Source: Opitutia bacterium
Lineage (GTDB): Bacteria; Verrucomicrobiota; Verrucomicrobiia; Opitutales; Seribacteraceae
Direction of reading: 5' to 3'
DNA length: 34,193 nucleotides
NCBI GenBank assembly: GCA_002686835.1
Contig: NYYP01000025.1
Coordinates: 9,477-43,669 of the forward strand
Part shown: positions 33,537-34,193 of the stretch, piece after piece
How the letters are laid out: each line of letters begins with the position of its first letter
Numbering within the stretch: the first letter of the stretch is position 1
Position numbers and translations under genes: made by a program
Notes under the pieces: model-generated
What the model saw: the letters and a program-made list of their open reading frames with translations, nothing else
What the model was told of the DNA's origin: nothing
Database searches by the model: none

Positions 33537-34007
33537 TTAGGGGGTATGTGCAGCAATTGAATCGTGTACAATTTCCTGAATAGGCCGGTTGGGGGATAAT
33601 TTAGCCTTTTCTGAAACTACCAGTGCGGTTTTTAACAATTGTGATTTTACCAGTCGTTCTACCTCCGACCAGCAAGTTTCTTCAATGTCCTTAGTGTAGG
33701 CAGACTTAGGATCAGCCGTATGAAGATGTGATTTGAGAAGTCGAAGTTTTGCTTTTTCAACATCTTTTGTGTACTGCAGGCTGATCCATTCAGAGATTTG
33801 ATCAATACTCCATTTTTGTGCGGGTTCTTTTTGGAGTGCGATCCAAGGTTTCCGTGCGAGTAGTTTCTGGTGCAGTGATGTCTTTATTTCGAGAATTTCA
33901 AAATAGAAATCGTTCACTTTTGCAGGGCCTTGGTTTGCAAGATTATTTTTTGGGGAAGTGGAGCAACCCACCATGAGGAGTAAAAAAAGCGAAAGGGCAG
34001 ACTTCAT
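33537..34007 (-). CDS. Small lipoprotein of unknown function
   Basis: 156 residues from the ATG at 34007. The signal ALSLFLLLMVGC ends in a lipobox Cys about residue 15, followed by a Ser/Asn linker. The rest is mostly helical and soluble (FYFEILEIKTSLHQKLLARKP, DQISEWISLQYTKDVEKAKLRL, TCWSEVERLVKSQLL). The helical make-up and size recall secreted AroQ-type chorismate mutases, but I cannot place their catalytic residues and do not claim that. An in-frame TTG four codons upstream is less likely. Confidence 0.75.
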   Translation of the reverse strand: MKSALSLFLLLMVGCSTSPKNNLANQGPAKVNDFYFEILEIKTSLHQKLLARKPWIALQKEPAQKWSIDQISEWISLQYTKDVEKAKLRLLKSHLHTADPKSAYTKDIEETCWSEVERLVKSQLLKTALVVSEKAKLSPNRPIQEIVHDSIAAHTP

Positions 34008-34091
34008 ATTTACACTCAAGAAAACCTTAAGCGCTATGTCAAATTACAGGACTCAATTTGTTAGTAAGTATAATAACTTTTGAGAAACTTC

Positions 34092-34120
34092 TTGATATAG
34101 TGCAAATATTTATATATACT
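34092..34120 (+). promoter_or_regulatory. Strong sigma-70-type promoter
   Basis: TTGATA (34092-34097) and TATACT (34115-34120) are exactly 17 bp apart, close to the consensus at both boxes. The start would be about 34127, giving a leader of roughly 23 bases for the following gene. Confidence 0.75.
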
Positions 34121-34136
34121 AAATAAAGGAAATAAT

Positions 34137-34144
34137 AAGGAGGT
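34137..34144 (+). promoter_or_regulatory. Near-perfect Shine-Dalgarno sequence
   Basis: AAGGAGGT lies 5 bp before the ATG at 34150. It is notable because most other genes in the window have no recognisable ribosome binding site. Confidence 0.85.
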
Positions 34145-34149
34145 AAAGA

Positions 34150-34193
34150 ATGAAGAAAATAAATTTTGTATTAATTTTATGGGCATTAATCGC
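34150..34193 (+). CDS. Start of an exported protein (cut by window edge)
   Basis: Only 14 complete codons, MKKINFVLILWALI, the beginning of a signal peptide or membrane anchor (basic start, then hydrophobic). The preceding promoter and ribosome binding site are both strong, so this is likely a highly expressed protein. No family can be named from so little. Confidence 0.7.
   Translation, partial: MKKINFVLILWALI

Overview
The window (about 34 kb, moderately AT-rich) comes from a Gram-negative bacterium of the Planctomycetes-Verrucomicrobia group, most likely a verrucomicrobium. The reasons are a three-gene operon of 'planctomycete-type' proteins (PSCyt1 double-heme protein, Tat-exported DUF1501 protein, DUF1549/DUF1553 protein, with SHD1 and leucine-rich modules), the lipid A enzyme LpxI, several lipoproteins, and start codons that mostly lack Shine-Dalgarno sequences. 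No phage, transposase, CRISPR array or plasmid gene is visible. Most of the window is ordinary chromosome.

Layout. 1-3664 (minus): proC (cut by the window edge), an RDD membrane protein, folD, a secreted protein of unknown function and an RluB-type pseudouridine synthase; the first three are translationally coupled. 3752-6079 (plus): fabG-acpP-fabF, followed by tRNA-Arg(ACG). 6229-6648: a gene-free stretch with a terminator, a two-way hairpin and what looks like a decayed 3' end of a tRNA. 6670-8192 (plus): two TPM-domain membrane proteins. 8392-9631 (minus): a four-helix membrane protein whose charged C-terminal tail appears to have moved into another reading frame. 9739-10462 (plus): clpS and an overlapping partner. 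10475-15151 (minus): an orphan sigma-54 response regulator, then ketosynthase, acyl carrier protein and a CrtI-like FAD desaturase/isomerase, a second acyl-chain unit separate from fabG-acpP-fabF. 15277-15353: tRNA with CAT anticodon. 15396-17326: a lipoprotein and a membrane-anchored protein, divergent, both unrecognised. About 17386-17572 (plus): a probable 6S RNA with a promoter. 17577-22800 (minus): lpxI, leuS, a one-domain voltage-gated cation channel with an unusually acidic filter, and a low-molecular-weight phosphatase-like protein lacking its catalytic cysteine. 23027-24259 (minus): sufS. 24366-29856 (minus): the PSCyt1/DUF1501/DUF1549-DUF1553 operon, facing away from an octaheme cytochrome-TPR lipoprotein (30024-32336, plus) with a strong terminator. 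Then a MerC-like protein, tRNA-Thr(TGT), a small lipoprotein and the first codons of an exported protein with an unusually strong promoter and ribosome binding site.

How the parts fit. Two acyl carrier systems lie within 10 kb: a housekeeping elongation set, and a KS-ACP-desaturase trio whose ketosynthase has an altered gating loop, which suggests a specialised unsaturated acyl product. The PSCyt1/DUF1501/DUF1553 operon and the divergent octaheme cytochrome may form a periplasmic redox unit. The points I find most worth checking are the calcium-type filter of the ion channel, the KS-ACP-desaturase trio, the 6S RNA candidate, the Cys-to-Ser pseudophosphatase, and the YHS/TRASH-like metal site inserted in the DUF1553 protein. 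All identifications are by eye from motifs; no database search was run.
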